DNA from: an uncultured Clostridia bacterium
GTDB taxonomy: Bacteria > Bacillota > Clostridia > UBA1381
NCBI GenBank assembly: GCA_934454145.1
Contig: CAKSFT010000013.1
Coordinates: forward strand, 1 to 25,628
Direction of reading: 5' to 3'
Length of the DNA: 25,628 bases
Each line of letters opens with the position of its first letter. The first letter of the stretch is position 1. Shown piece after piece: positions 1-7,255 of this stretch. Below the pieces are notes generated by a model. The model ran no database searches, was not told where the DNA came from, and was given only the letters and a program-made list of their open reading frames with translations. The position numbers were made by a program, and so were the translations under genes.

Positions 1-77
1 ATAAAAAACTCTTTTGTTTTCGTGAATATTTATTCACTGACAAGAACTCTGCACTGTTTATTTTTCAATGTACAATC
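1..77 (-). repeat. Leader repeat, copy A
   Basis: This is a direct repeat with 2980-3052. The 33 nt at 45-77 match 3020-3052 exactly. The rest aligns with a few substitutions and short gaps. Both copies lie in the same minus-strand orientation downstream of a consensus promoter, which points to duplication of an rRNA operon front end. Confidence 0.8.
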
Positions 78-105
78 CCCCCGAGCTCTCACTCATTAAG
101 GGAAC
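1..105 (-). other. Pre-rRNA-type leader, running off the left edge
   Basis: This is the predicted 5' part of a transcript made leftwards from the promoters at 112-252. It contains the element TGTACATTGAAAAATAAAC (minus strand), typical of the conserved leader or spacer sequence before rRNA genes in Bacillota. Positions 45-77 are identical to 3020-3052, where the same leader is followed by a recognisable 16S 5' end. I infer that an rRNA operon begins just outside the window. The gene itself is not visible here. Confidence 0.6.
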
Positions 106-111
106 TTTTAT

Positions 112-140
112 ATTATAACACTTATCTTCGAGATTGTCAA
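112..140 (-). promoter_or_regulatory. Proximal rRNA-type promoter
   Basis: On the minus strand TTGACA (135-140) and TATAAT (112-117) are separated by exactly 17 nt, a perfect match to the vegetative sigma consensus. Transcription would start near 105 and run leftwards through the rRNA-type leader. Confidence 0.8.
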
Positions 141-223
141 GCACTTTTTATTTTTCCGTTTTTATCTTTAAAGCACCCTTTTTTCGCCTTTTTCAAGACC
201 CCGTTCTCTCTGACAACTTTTAC

Positions 224-252
224 ATTTTACCACATACTTTCCTTTTTGTCAA
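224..252 (-). promoter_or_regulatory. Distal tandem rRNA-type promoter
   Basis: Minus-strand TTGACA (247-252) and TAAAAT (224-229) are spaced by 17 nt. It sits about 110 bp upstream of the second consensus promoter, giving the tandem arrangement usual for rRNA operons. I see no gene between the two promoters. Between 253 and 343 I see only AT-rich sequence. Confidence 0.7.
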
Positions 253-343
253 CACTTTTTTGCTATTTTTTTGCTTTTGTAAATATCATATTAAAACCAC
301 ACACATTTTCCATTCCTTCATTGTTATTATTGCACATCAAATA

Positions 344-390
344 AAAGAAAAAAGAGTTGTTTAAAAATCAATTGACTTTTAAACAACTCT
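344..390 (-). terminator. Rho-independent terminator after the SLH/SGNH gene
   Basis: A perfect 14-bp inverted repeat (353-366 with 377-390) has a 10-nt loop and is followed on the minus strand by a T-rich tail (rc of 344-352). It lies about 180 nt past the stop codon of the SLH/SGNH gene. It separates that transcript from the tandem rRNA promoters. I see no gene in 391-572. Confidence 0.8.
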
Positions 391-572
391 CCGACTTTTA
401 TGGAAACAGAAAAAACTTTGGTATAACCGAAAGTACACACCGAGAGACAAAGCTTGTTGAAATTTTAGTAAAAATCTTTATTTGATTTTTTACATCAAAA
501 GACAAACAATCACATTTCATATAACATCTGCACTTTGGTTACCTTCTGGAGGTCTCATATCTTATGCAACCA

Positions 573-2426
573 TTAATTATAGAACCTCTCAAAAACTCCG
601 CCGAATCTAAACACATAGTTACTCGTTGTAGGCTTATCTACAATAATAATCACCTTATGCTTTTTACCGTCATTCGGCAAATCCACCCATTTGGTCATAT
701 AATTTACACCATGATATGGTGAATAACAGCTCAACGATGCATACTCGGTCTTAGCATCATCTAAATACACCTTTGCAGTACTTCCCACAGTAGCAGCCGT
801 AAAGTTCAAAGAAAAAGACCCCGCTTTCGTATAGAATCCGAACCCTGCTTTTGTCTTCATTGCCTGCTTAATCCCGTGCGTAAAGAATGGATATTTATAA
901 TGCTTTTCCGGAATAGTCGCATTCGCATCACTTGTTTCAAATTTATTATTTGCATCATACGTTTTCCAATCACCCGCATATCTCATTTCTGCACTATCAA
1001 CTGTCAAAAAGTTATATTTCGCCTCAACCAATTTCTTTTCTGCTGTATAACACACGCCCACATCCTTCGGTTTTGCCATACAGCCGTCATAATCTTCCTC
1101 GAAAGCCTTTTTGATTGCCTCGGCATATTTTCCGTAACCGCCGTGCACATTAAATCCCGAACCCGACTGCTGATACATCTTTTTGAGATAATCGGTAAAA
1201 GTTTTATATCCCTTTTCTTTTTTTATATTATTGTAATCCTCCTGCATATAGTCATAAACATTTATCGATTTTATGCCGTAGTGCTTCGCAATTTCCTCTT
1301 TCCACGCAACTCCCTGTAACCATGTCTTATAGCTTGCATCGTCCTTTTCTGCCGGAATAGGCGCATAAAGAAATATTACAGTCGGTTCTTTTGAAAGATT
1401 CTTTGCCTGGCGCACCATTGATTCCATGTAGGCTTTGTGTCCCTTTTCATTGGTGCCGCTGTCATTTACCGCAAATTCGATGACCACCATATCCGGCTCA
1501 TATGCTCCTACATCAGTCATAAATCTTGCCGCACCATATTCCGAACCTGTTCCGCCTTTTCCGGCATTAATCGTCACAATCTCTTTATCCGGCATCTTCT
1601 TTTTCAGTTCACCGGCGGTTGCAGCAATCCACATAGCTCCGCCCTCTGTAAGCGATCCGCCTATAAACGCTACTGTATAGGCATTTTTTTTGCTTACATT
1701 TTCCAGATTCTGATTTCCCGCAGCATACGGATCGGGATTGTCATTTTCAGCAGCATCTGTCTTTTTAATATCCAGCTTTGTCATTCTGACTGCCATCAAA
1801 ATTGCCTGTTCACGGCTTGTATTGGCATATCCTGACGATTTTTCCTCATCGGTAAAATTCTTCGGAGCAAATTTATTGTCCCCCACGCCCTTTATTATAC
1901 CTTTCGATGCCATAAAATAAACCGATGCTTTTGCCCATGATGAAATACTCTCATCATCTGCAAATTTTTCGCCCTCGTCATATGTCAAATCGGCATCATT
2001 ATCTATCGACCACTCCTTTACCGTTATTTTTTTATAAACTCGTGTAAGCATAGTTGCCGCCTGCTCTCGAGTAAGGACTCCGTCGGGCGAAAACTCTTTT
2101 TCGCTCGTTCCTGTTGTCAATCCCAGATTGTATGCTTTTAATACATACTCATCTGCCGTATCTTCAAACGGATTTTCTTCCGTTTTTTTAGCAGTTTCTT
2201 TTGATAAGTACTCGTAAAGCTTAACGCTTACCGCCGCAAATTCCGCCCTTGTTATATCTTCTCTCAAATCTGCTGTCAGAAGCGATTCGGGAATGATTTT
2301 CATCTCCTCTGCTTTTTTTAGTTCCTCTTTCGCCCAGTCCGACACACTATATCCTCCCTCGGCAAATACCGCAAGCGACGCACATGATATAGCAAACGCC
2401 AAAATAAGTGATAGCATCCTCTTCAT
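573..2426 (-). CDS. Secreted SLH-domain SGNH/GDSL hydrolase
   Basis: This is a 617-residue exported surface protein. Residues 1-22 form a signal peptide (MKRM, hydrophobic core, cleavage near AVFA-EGG). Three SLH repeats follow (about 26-75, 84-133, 153-215), with the TR-EQAA signature typical of cell-wall anchoring. An SGNH/GDSL hydrolase domain spans about 248-445: the likely nucleophile is Ser258 in GGSLTEG, the oxyanion residues are Gly near 291 and Asn321 in FAVNDSG, and the likely base is His428. The usual Asp three residues before that His is Phe425. A C-terminal region of about 150 residues looks like a beta-rich domain and may bind carbohydrate. SGNH proteins of this layout are often carbohydrate acetylesterases, but the substrate is unknown. 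The ATG follows an AAAGGA site. Upstream lie a truncated 16S fragment and an rRNA-type promoter with no terminator between. Confidence 0.85.
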   Translation of the reverse strand: MKRMLSLILAFAISCASLAVFAEGGYSVSDWAKEELKKAEEMKIIPESLLTADLREDITRAEFAAVSVKLYEYLSKETAKKTEENPFEDTADEYVLKAYNLGLTTGTSEKEFSPDGVLTREQAATMLTRVYKKITVKEWSIDNDADLTYDEGEKFADDESISSWAKASVYFMASKGIIKGVGDNKFAPKNFTDEEKSSGYANTSREQAILMAVRMTKLDIKKTDAAENDNPDPYAAGNQNLENVSKKNAYTVAFIGGSLTEGGAMWIAATAGELKKKMPDKEIVTINAGKGGTGSEYGAARFMTDVGAYEPDMVVIEFAVNDSGTNEKGHKAYMESMVRQAKNLSKEPTVIFLYAPIPAEKDDASYKTWLQGVAWKEEIAKHYGIKSINVYDYMQEDYNNIKKEKGYKTFTDYLKKMYQQSGSGFNVHGGYGKYAEAIKKAFEEDYDGCMAKPKDVGVCYTAEKKLVEAKYNFLTVDSAEMRYAGDWKTYDANNKFETSDANATIPEKHYKYPFFTHGIKQAMKTKAGFGFYTKAGSFSLNFTAATVGSTAKVYLDDAKTEYASLSCYSPYHGVNYMTKWVDLPNDGKKHKVIIIVDKPTTSNYVFRFGGVFERFYN

Positions 2427-2447
2427 ATTTATGTATTCCTTTCTTAA

Positions 2448-2476
2448 TTAATATATTTTTACCGGGCAATTGTCAA
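2448..2476 (-). promoter_or_regulatory. Possible promoter of the SLH/SGNH gene
   Basis: Minus-strand TTGACA (2471-2476) is followed after 17 nt by TATTAA (2448-2453), a 4/6 match. TATATT, two bases earlier, is a better match at 15-nt spacing. It lies 22 nt before the ATG, so the untranslated leader would be very short. The perfect -35 box makes it credible, but the -10 box is weak. Confidence 0.45.
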
Positions 2477-2491
2477 AACAGTGTTCTGCAA

Positions 2492-2734
2492 TCACCTGAT
2501 ATTTTTCACTTTTATAAACATATGGCTTAAACTTTCCGACCACATGGAATGTCCAAAAGTATAAGCATATGTGTATTTCTTGCACTCTTCATCCTCACCC
2601 TGAAGTTCTGCCGAAATTTCAGCTGATTTTACTCCCAGCTCCGAAAATCCAGCACTGAAAATTCCGTTTTCAGCTTTTGGAATCACGATTTTATTGATTT
2701 TTTCCGCCTTAGGCTCATTGTGAAACACATACGT
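2492..2734 (-). pseudogene. Truncated orphan reading frame, C-terminal remnant
   Basis: An open frame of about 80 codons ends at 2492. Its residues alternate polar and hydrophobic like a beta-sheet domain, with a Glu/Lys-rich middle. An in-frame TAG sits only five codons before the nominal GTG at 2728, and there is no ribosome binding site. Upstream the frame runs straight into the 16S rRNA fragment. I read it as the 3' remnant of a longer protein gene, probably a surface protein, joined to the rRNA fragment by rearrangement. I do not recognise the family. It could also be non-coding. Confidence 0.45.
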
Positions 2735-2774
2735 TATCTATGCCGGGCATCTTGGTTGCAGTGCCGAAACAGGT

Positions 2775-2877
2775 CCTTCTCCCCCCGAAGGATTCCGTCA
2801 ATTTGCTCTGCTCGACTTGCATGTGTTAGACACGCCGCCAGCGTTCGCCCTGAGCCAGAATCAACCTCTCGTAAATT
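2775..2877 (-). pseudogene. Truncated 16S rRNA gene, 5' ~100 nt only
   Basis: On the minus strand the sequence from about 2877 down to 2810 is the conserved start of bacterial 16S rRNA: the 27F primer region (TTGATTCTGGCTCAG here, with two changes), then GAACGCTGGCGGCGTG, then ACACATGCAAGTCGAGC. A V1-like hairpin (TCCTTC/GAAGGA) follows. The expected conserved block after V1 (GGCGGACGGGTGAGTAAC) is absent and unrelated sequence takes over by about 2775. The gene is therefore a non-functional fragment. The changes in the 27F site fit decay. Confidence 0.85.
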
Positions 2878-2880
2878 GGT

Positions 2881-2907
2881 TATATCAAAAGTTCCGCTTT
2901 TGATATA
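2881..2907 (-). other. Hairpin just before the 16S fragment
   Basis: A perfect 11-bp inverted repeat (2881-2891 with 2897-2907) with a 5-nt loop lies directly upstream of the 16S 5' end. It could be a relic of the pre-16S processing structure. It is AT-rich and has no T tail, so it is not a terminator. Confidence 0.5.
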
Positions 2908-2979
2908 CTCTAAAACGTATTTTTTTAGCTTATTACTAAACTCTGACTTTTTCATTCGTTTGTTTTTCCAATTTCTGCC

Positions 2980-3052
2980 ATAAAATCTTTTGTTTTCAAG
3001 AATATTATTCACTGACAAAAACTCTGCACTGTTTATTTTTCAATGTACAATC
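2980..3052 (-). repeat. Leader repeat, copy B
   Basis: This is the second copy of the pre-rRNA leader seen at 1-77. Here it is followed about 105 nt downstream by the truncated 16S 5' end, which identifies the repeat as an rRNA leader. Positions 3020-3052 equal 45-77 exactly. Confidence 0.8.
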
Positions 3053-3076
3053 TGTTTGCTCCCCTGTGATTTTTTT

Positions 3077-3105
3077 ATTCTACCACTTCAATATACTTTT
3101 GTCAA
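3077..3105 (-). promoter_or_regulatory. rRNA-type promoter of the truncated operon
   Basis: Minus-strand TTGACA (3100-3105) and TAGAAT (3077-3082) are spaced by 17 nt. The promoter precedes leader copy B. No terminator-like hairpin with a T tail is visible between here and the SLH/SGNH start at 2426, so transcription could run into that gene. From 3106 to 3202 I see no gene. Confidence 0.75.
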
Positions 3106-3202
3106 GGTTTTTTACACATTTTCCGACTTTGTGTATTTTGTCGAAAAATCCAATCCATTCATCACTGTTTATACAGTCAATATGACACAATTATCCATAT
3201 AT

Positions 3203-3236
3203 CAAAAAAGCGGAACCTTTTCAGATTCCGCTTTTT
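3203..3236 (-). terminator. Terminator overlapping the end of the HAD gene
   Basis: An 11-bp perfect inverted repeat (3205-3215 with 3226-3236) is followed on the minus strand by a T run. The last codons and stop of the HAD phosphatase gene form the first arm and loop of the hairpin. It ends the fhs-to-HAD transcript. Confidence 0.85.
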
Positions 3237-3871
3237 AATCTCAACAGCTTTTGCAATTCTTCAACCGTTTCGGCGATATAATCCGTGCCTGCATCTTCGA
3301 ATTCCTTTCGCGAGCCATACCCGTACAAAACCCCCACAGACGGTATGCCGTTCTTTTTTGCACCGCAGATATCATAGCTCCTGTCACCAACCATTATCGC
3401 GTCCTTCAGATTATGCCTTGCCAACACACATTCGATAACATCTGCTTTTTCGACACGCTCACCGTCAAGCTCACTGCCGACCGCATCATCAAAGTATCTT
3501 TCCAATCCGAAATGTTTCAGAATCTTTTTGGCAAACACCTCCGGCTTTGAAGTCGCAAGATATACACCTATTCCATTGTCTTTCAAAAATTTAAGCATTT
3601 CTTCGATTCCGGGATAAACATTATTTTCATAGATTCCTTTTGTTGAAAAATATTCGCGGTAAATCTCAACCGCTCTGAATCCCTCTTCCCGAGAAAATCC
3701 GCAGTGTTCCGAAAAAGACGCTGCAAGCGGAGGTCCGATAAACTTGTAAAGCGCACTCCGCTCCGGGATTTCCATTCCATATTTTTTCAAAGCATATATC
3801 ACCGAATTTGTTATCCCGATTGCCGGGTCGGTTATTGTCCCGTCCAAATCAAACAATACATTTTTAATCAT
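3221..3871 (-). CDS. HAD-superfamily phosphatase, phosphoglycolate-phosphatase-like
   Basis: This 216-residue protein has the subfamily IA HAD fold. Motif I is DLDGT near the N-terminus (Asp8 nucleophile, Asp10 acid/base), followed by the GPPL segment usual in this clade. Motif II lies in YLATSKP and motif IV in VGDRSYD. It probably removes phosphate from a small phosphorylated metabolite such as 2-phosphoglycolate or a nucleotide. The family is too broad to fix the substrate. The ATG has an AGGGA site and lies 12 nt after the rpiB stop, so it is the last gene of the fhs-tsaE-tsaB-rpiB run. Its stop codon lies inside the terminator hairpin. Confidence 0.85.
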   Translation of the reverse strand: MIKNVLFDLDGTITDPAIGITNSVIYALKKYGMEIPERSALYKFIGPPLAASFSEHCGFSREEGFRAVEIYREYFSTKGIYENNVYPGIEEMLKFLKDNGIGVYLATSKPEVFAKKILKHFGLERYFDDAVGSELDGERVEKADVIECVLARHNLKDAIMVGDRSYDICGAKKNGIPSVGVLYGYGSRKEFEDAGTDYIAETVEELQKLLRLKSGI

Positions 3872-3883
3872 GATTCTGTGTCC

Positions 3884-4318
3884 CTATTTCTCAAGCGCAT
3901 GTATTTTATCGATTCTTGCCTGATGTCTGCCGCCCTGAAATTCCGCGTCCAGCCATGCGTCAACAATCATGAATGCGAGTTCTCTGCCTATCACTCTGCC
4001 GCCCATGCAAATGATATTCGCATTGTTATGTTCCTTGGTCATTTTTGCACTGTACACATCAGAACAAAGCGCCGCCCTTATCCCTTTTATTTTATTTGCG
4101 GCGATTGATATGCCGATGCCCGTTCCGCATATAAGGATTCCCCTTTCACATTCACCGCCCGATACAGCTTCTCCCACAGCTTTGGCAATATCCGGATAAT
4201 CTACGCTGTTTTCATCATAACAGCCAAAATCCTTATATTCAATTCCTCTGTCCTTCAAATGTTTCATTACATGATTTTTCAGTTCAAAACCACCGTGGTC
4301 GCTTCCGATTGCCAACAT
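3884..4318 (-). CDS. rpiB: Ribose 5-phosphate isomerase B
   Basis: RpiB/LacAB-type isomerase interconverting ribose 5-phosphate and ribulose 5-phosphate in the pentose phosphate pathway, a cytosolic enzyme. The N-terminus MLAIGSDHGG carries the conserved Asp-His, the GILICGTGIG loop supplies the active-site Cys64, and a C-terminal GGRHQ-RI segment binds phosphate. I chose the ATG at 4318 (144 residues) because GGAGG sits 8 nt before it and homologues begin at this point. An upstream ATG at 4336, sharing one base with the tsaB stop (TAATG), would add six residues including the SD itself and is the alternative. Allose 6-phosphate or galactose 6-phosphate isomerase activity is possible in this family, but nothing nearby supports it. 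Confidence 0.93.
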   Translation of the reverse strand: MLAIGSDHGGFELKNHVMKHLKDRGIEYKDFGCYDENSVDYPDIAKAVGEAVSGGECERGILICGTGIGISIAANKIKGIRAALCSDVYSAKMTKEHNNANIICMGGRVIGRELAFMIVDAWLDAEFQGGRHQARIDKIHALEK

Positions 4319-4335
4319 ATTTTTTTCCTCCGTCA

Positions 4336-5031
4336 TTATTTATTTTTTTCTTCCAATTCACGTTCTGCCTGCGGTTTTCTCAGATAAAACGGCAAAAGTT
4401 CCGCACCCGGCTTTGCCTCCGACGCCCTCTGCAATGCAAGGCTTGCCAGTGAAGATGCCCTCTGCGCATTGCATGAAAGCGGCGCAAAACATGCCATGTC
4501 ACCCATTTGGGAAAGAATATATTCCCTGTGCACGGGCACACCATCACCCAAAAAAATGACCCTTTTGCCGTACTTTTTCACGTCTTCAACACATTCTTCA
4601 ATCGCCAGCGCACGCGGCTCCGACAGCTGTGCAAACATGCCTTCTTCCCAAGTATAAACGGCATTATACACCTGTGCCCTGCGCGCGTCCATAATCGGAC
4701 ATATTATATCCTGACACATAAACAGATTATATGCCATGCCTTCAAGTGTGCTTATCCCAAGCACCGGTTTTGAAAGCGCATGCGCCATGCCTTTGACGGC
4801 AGACACACCTATGCGCAGCCCCGTAAAAGAACCGGGGCCGTTCGCCGCCGCAAACAAATCTATTTCGGAAATATCGGTTCCGCACGCTTTCAGCGCCGCG
4901 TCAATCATAGGCATAAGCGTTTGCGAATGTGTCTTTTTATAATTTATGGTTTCCTCGGCAAGAAGCTTGTCGTCCTCGGCAATGCAGACCGTTGCAGTAT
5001 TTGCCGAAGTGTCCAGTGCCAAAATCTTCAT
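4336..5031 (-). CDS. tsaB: tRNA t6A modification protein TsaB
   Basis: TsaB is the ASKHA-fold partner of TsaD in making threonylcarbamoyl-adenosine (t6A) at position 37 of ANN-decoding tRNAs. The 231-residue length fits the family. The N-terminus MKILALDTSANTATVC is the phosphate-1-type motif. A GPGSFTGLRIG motif follows near residue 70, which is diagnostic for TsaB (also called YeaZ). The ATG overlaps the tsaE stop by one base (TGATG), so the two are translationally coupled. TsaD is not in the window and must be encoded elsewhere. TsaB itself is not expected to have ATPase activity. Confidence 0.95.
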   Translation of the reverse strand: MKILALDTSANTATVCIAEDDKLLAEETINYKKTHSQTLMPMIDAALKACGTDISEIDLFAAANGPGSFTGLRIGVSAVKGMAHALSKPVLGISTLEGMAYNLFMCQDIICPIMDARRAQVYNAVYTWEEGMFAQLSEPRALAIEECVEDVKKYGKRVIFLGDGVPVHREYILSQMGDMACFAPLSCNAQRASSLASLALQRASEAKPGAELLPFYLRKPQAERELEEKNK

Positions 5032-5456
5032 CAGTCTTTCCTTTCTATTATTATACGGCGAAAATCATCGCCTTTTTCATAGTCCTTTTCAATTGTTATT
5101 TCATATCGCTTTTGCGGCAGAATTTCCTCAATCAGTTCTGCCCATTCTATAACGCAGATTCCATCTCCGCCCACATATTCTTCATAGCCTATTTCATACA
5201 TTTCGTCAGGGTCCTGTATGCGATATACGTCAAAGTGATAAAGCGGATATTTCCCCTCATAGCAATTCATAATCGTAAAAGTCGGGCTTCCCGGTATTTC
5301 CTTTATGCCCAGTCCGCGCGCCAGACCCTGCACAAAGACAGTTTTCCCCGCACCCAGTCCGCCGCGCATACAAATCACATCTCCGCTCTCAAGCCCCTGC
5401 GCAAATTTTTCCGCAATCGCCGCGGTCTGTGCCGCACTCTGTGAATCATATATCAT
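5031..5456 (-). CDS. tsaE: tRNA t6A modification ATPase TsaE
   Basis: TsaE (YjeE) is the P-loop ATPase that regulates the TsaB-TsaD complex in t6A synthesis. The Walker A motif GGLGAGKT is at residues 32-39, and the family segment PGSPTFTIMNCYEG follows. YHFDVYRI and the late VIEWAE motif are also characteristic. I chose ATG at 5456 (141 residues) because GGAG is 7 nt upstream. The in-frame TTG at 5462 is only 2 nt from the same site and is unlikely. It lies 21 nt after fhs and overlaps tsaB by one base. Confidence 0.94.
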   Translation of the reverse strand: MIYDSQSAAQTAAIAEKFAQGLESGDVICMRGGLGAGKTVFVQGLARGLGIKEIPGSPTFTIMNCYEGKYPLYHFDVYRIQDPDEMYEIGYEEYVGGDGICVIEWAELIEEILPQKRYEITIEKDYEKGDDFRRIIIERKD

Positions 5457-5477
5457 ATCCAATCTCCGTTCCGCAAA

Positions 5478-7148
5478 TCAAAACAACCCGGAAATAATCC
5501 CGTTTTCATCAATGTCAATCCTGTTTGCCGCCGGCTCTTTCGGCAGTCCCGGCATAACCATTATATCTCCCGTTTCGACAACAATAAACCCGGCGCCGTT
5601 TGACACCCTCACCTTTGACACAGAAACCTCAAACCCTTGCGGGCGCCCAAGCAGTGACGGGTCGTCAGAAAGAGAATACTGCGTTTTCGCCATGCAGACA
5701 GGCTTCTTGTCCAGTCCCAGTTCTTCAAGCTTTGCAATTTCCTTTTCGGCTTTTTTTGTATATTTCACTCCGCTGCCGCCATAAATTTTTTTGACAATGG
5801 TGTTTATTTTTTCTTTGATTGAAAGCTGTGTGTCATAAAGCGGCGCATACCCCGACTTTTGCGCGTCAATCGAGGCGATAACCTTCTGCGCCAAATCCTT
5901 TCCGCCTTCGCCGCCGTATGCAAACACTTCGGAGAGCGAACATTCAACCCCGTATTCCGCGCATGCATCAATGACAATTTTCAGTTCTTCTTCCGAATCA
6001 CTTTCAAATCTGTTGACCGCCACGACAACCGGCACCTTATAAAGCTGCATATTTTCGATATGCTTTTTCAGATTTACAATCCCCTTTTTGAGTGCTGCGG
6101 CATTCGGGGTTCTCAAATCGGTTTTCGGCACACCGCCGTTATATTTGAGCGCCCTCACCGTCGCCACAATCACAACCGCATCGGGCGAAAGCCCCGCAAA
6201 GCGGCACTTTATGTCCATAAACTTTTCCGCGCCCAAATCAGCGCCGAACCCTGCCTCTGTCACAACATAATCTGCGCATTTAAGCGCAAGCTTTGTCGCG
6301 GCGATGCTGTTGCAGCCATGCGCAATGTTTGCAAACGGACCGCCGTGTATAAAGCACGGTGTGTTTGCCATTGTCTGTACAAGGTTCGGTTTTATCGCAT
6401 CCTTCAAAAGAACCGTCATCGCGCCTTCTGCGTGCAATTCTTTTGCATAAACCGGATTTCCGCTCCTGTTGTATCCTATGATTATTTCGCCCAGTCTGCG
6501 TTTCAGGTCGTTCAGATTCTCTGCCAGGCACAGAATCGCCATAACCTCCGATGCAACGGTTATCATAAAACCGTCCTCTCTGGGCACACCGTTCACCTTT
6601 CCGCCCAGCCCGACAGTCACGTTCCTCAGCGCGCGGTCATTCATGTCAACCACACGTTTCCACACAATGTTTGTCACATCAATGTCCAGCGCATTCCCCT
6701 GATGTATATGGTTGTCAATCATCGCCGACAGCAAATTGTTTGCCGCGCTGATTGCGTGCATATCGCCTGTGAAATGAAGGTTTATGTCTTCCATCGGCAC
6801 AACCTGACTGTAACCGCCGCCTGCCGCGCCGCCCTTCACGCCCATGACAGGACCCATCGACGGTTCTCTGAGTGCAAGCACGCACTTCTTCCCCAAAAGC
6901 GCCATCGCATCGCCCAGCCCCACCGTGGTGGTGGTTTTTCCTTCCCCTGCCGGCGTGGGGTTGATTGCCGTGACCAAAATCAGCTTCCCGTCAGGCTTAT
7001 CCTTCACTCTTTGTGAAAAGCTTTGCGAAACCTTTGCTTTATATTTGCCGTAAAATTCAAGCTCGTCCTCCGTTATCCCGATAGCCCCGGCCACATCTTT
7101 TATATGTTTCATTTTGGCCGATTGCGCAATTTCAATATCACTCAGCAT
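5478..7148 (-). CDS. fhs: Formate--tetrahydrofolate ligase
   Basis: This enzyme makes 10-formyl-tetrahydrofolate from formate, ATP and tetrahydrofolate. It feeds one-carbon units into purine synthesis and, in acetogens, the Wood-Ljungdahl pathway. The 556-residue product matches the usual family length. The ATP-binding loop is PTPAGEGKTTTTVGLGDAM near residue 70, followed by REPSMGPVMGVKGGAAGGGY and HFTGD, all typical of Fhs. ATG at 7148 has a GGAAG site 6 nt away. The open frame extends 29 codons further up, but that part runs through the terminator at 7199-7233 and is not coding. It is the first gene of a run with tsaE, tsaB, rpiB and a HAD phosphatase. Presence of fhs alone does not prove acetogenesis. 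Confidence 0.97.
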   Translation of the reverse strand: MLSDIEIAQSAKMKHIKDVAGAIGITEDELEFYGKYKAKVSQSFSQRVKDKPDGKLILVTAINPTPAGEGKTTTTVGLGDAMALLGKKCVLALREPSMGPVMGVKGGAAGGGYSQVVPMEDINLHFTGDMHAISAANNLLSAMIDNHIHQGNALDIDVTNIVWKRVVDMNDRALRNVTVGLGGKVNGVPREDGFMITVASEVMAILCLAENLNDLKRRLGEIIIGYNRSGNPVYAKELHAEGAMTVLLKDAIKPNLVQTMANTPCFIHGGPFANIAHGCNSIAATKLALKCADYVVTEAGFGADLGAEKFMDIKCRFAGLSPDAVVIVATVRALKYNGGVPKTDLRTPNAAALKKGIVNLKKHIENMQLYKVPVVVAVNRFESDSEEELKIVIDACAEYGVECSLSEVFAYGGEGGKDLAQKVIASIDAQKSGYAPLYDTQLSIKEKINTIVKKIYGGSGVKYTKKAEKEIAKLEELGLDKKPVCMAKTQYSLSDDPSLLGRPQGFEVSVSKVRVSNGAGFIVVETGDIMVMPGLPKEPAANRIDIDENGIISGLF

Positions 7149-7171
7149 CTGCCTCTTCCTTTCTGTTCCAA

Positions 7172-7200
7172 ATTTTATCTTACTCTTCCCCAAATTTAAA
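7172..7200 (-). promoter_or_regulatory. Weak promoter candidate for fhs
   Basis: Minus-strand TAAAAT (7172-7177) lies 17 nt after TTTAAA (7195-7200), a 4/6 match to the -35 consensus. It sits between the terminator of the upstream gene and the fhs start, where a promoter is needed. The -35 is poor and overlaps the terminator T tail, so this is tentative. Confidence 0.3.
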
Positions 7201-7233
7201 GGAAAAAAGGCTATACCACAAATCGGCACAGCC
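7199..7233 (-). terminator. Terminator after the coiled-coil gene
   Basis: On the minus strand GGCTGTGCC pairs with GGTATAGCC (7225-7233 with 7209-7217; nine pairs, two of them G-U) around a 7-nt loop and is followed by TTTTTTCCTTT. It lies 23 nt past the stop of the coiled-coil gene and separates it from fhs. Confidence 0.8.
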
Positions 7234-7255
7234 AAATAGTTATTAATTAAACAAA

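Noticed and set aside
134..364. 76-codon frame on the plus strand
   Set aside because: It overlaps tandem minus-strand promoters and a terminator and consists of Phe/Leu runs from T-rich DNA.
2734..3018. 94-codon open frame on the minus strand over the rRNA leader
   Set aside because: Its second half translates the conserved 16S 5' end and its first half the leader, so it is rRNA-derived, not a protein gene.
5859..7016. 385-codon open frame on the plus strand
   Set aside because: It is antisense to the certain fhs gene, has no ribosome site or recognisable domain, and its His/Arg/Cys-rich composition is typical of a shadow frame.
7149..7235. N-terminal extension of fhs by 29 codons
   Set aside because: It would translate the terminator of the preceding gene and lacks a ribosome site; the ATG at 7148 has one and matches the family length.
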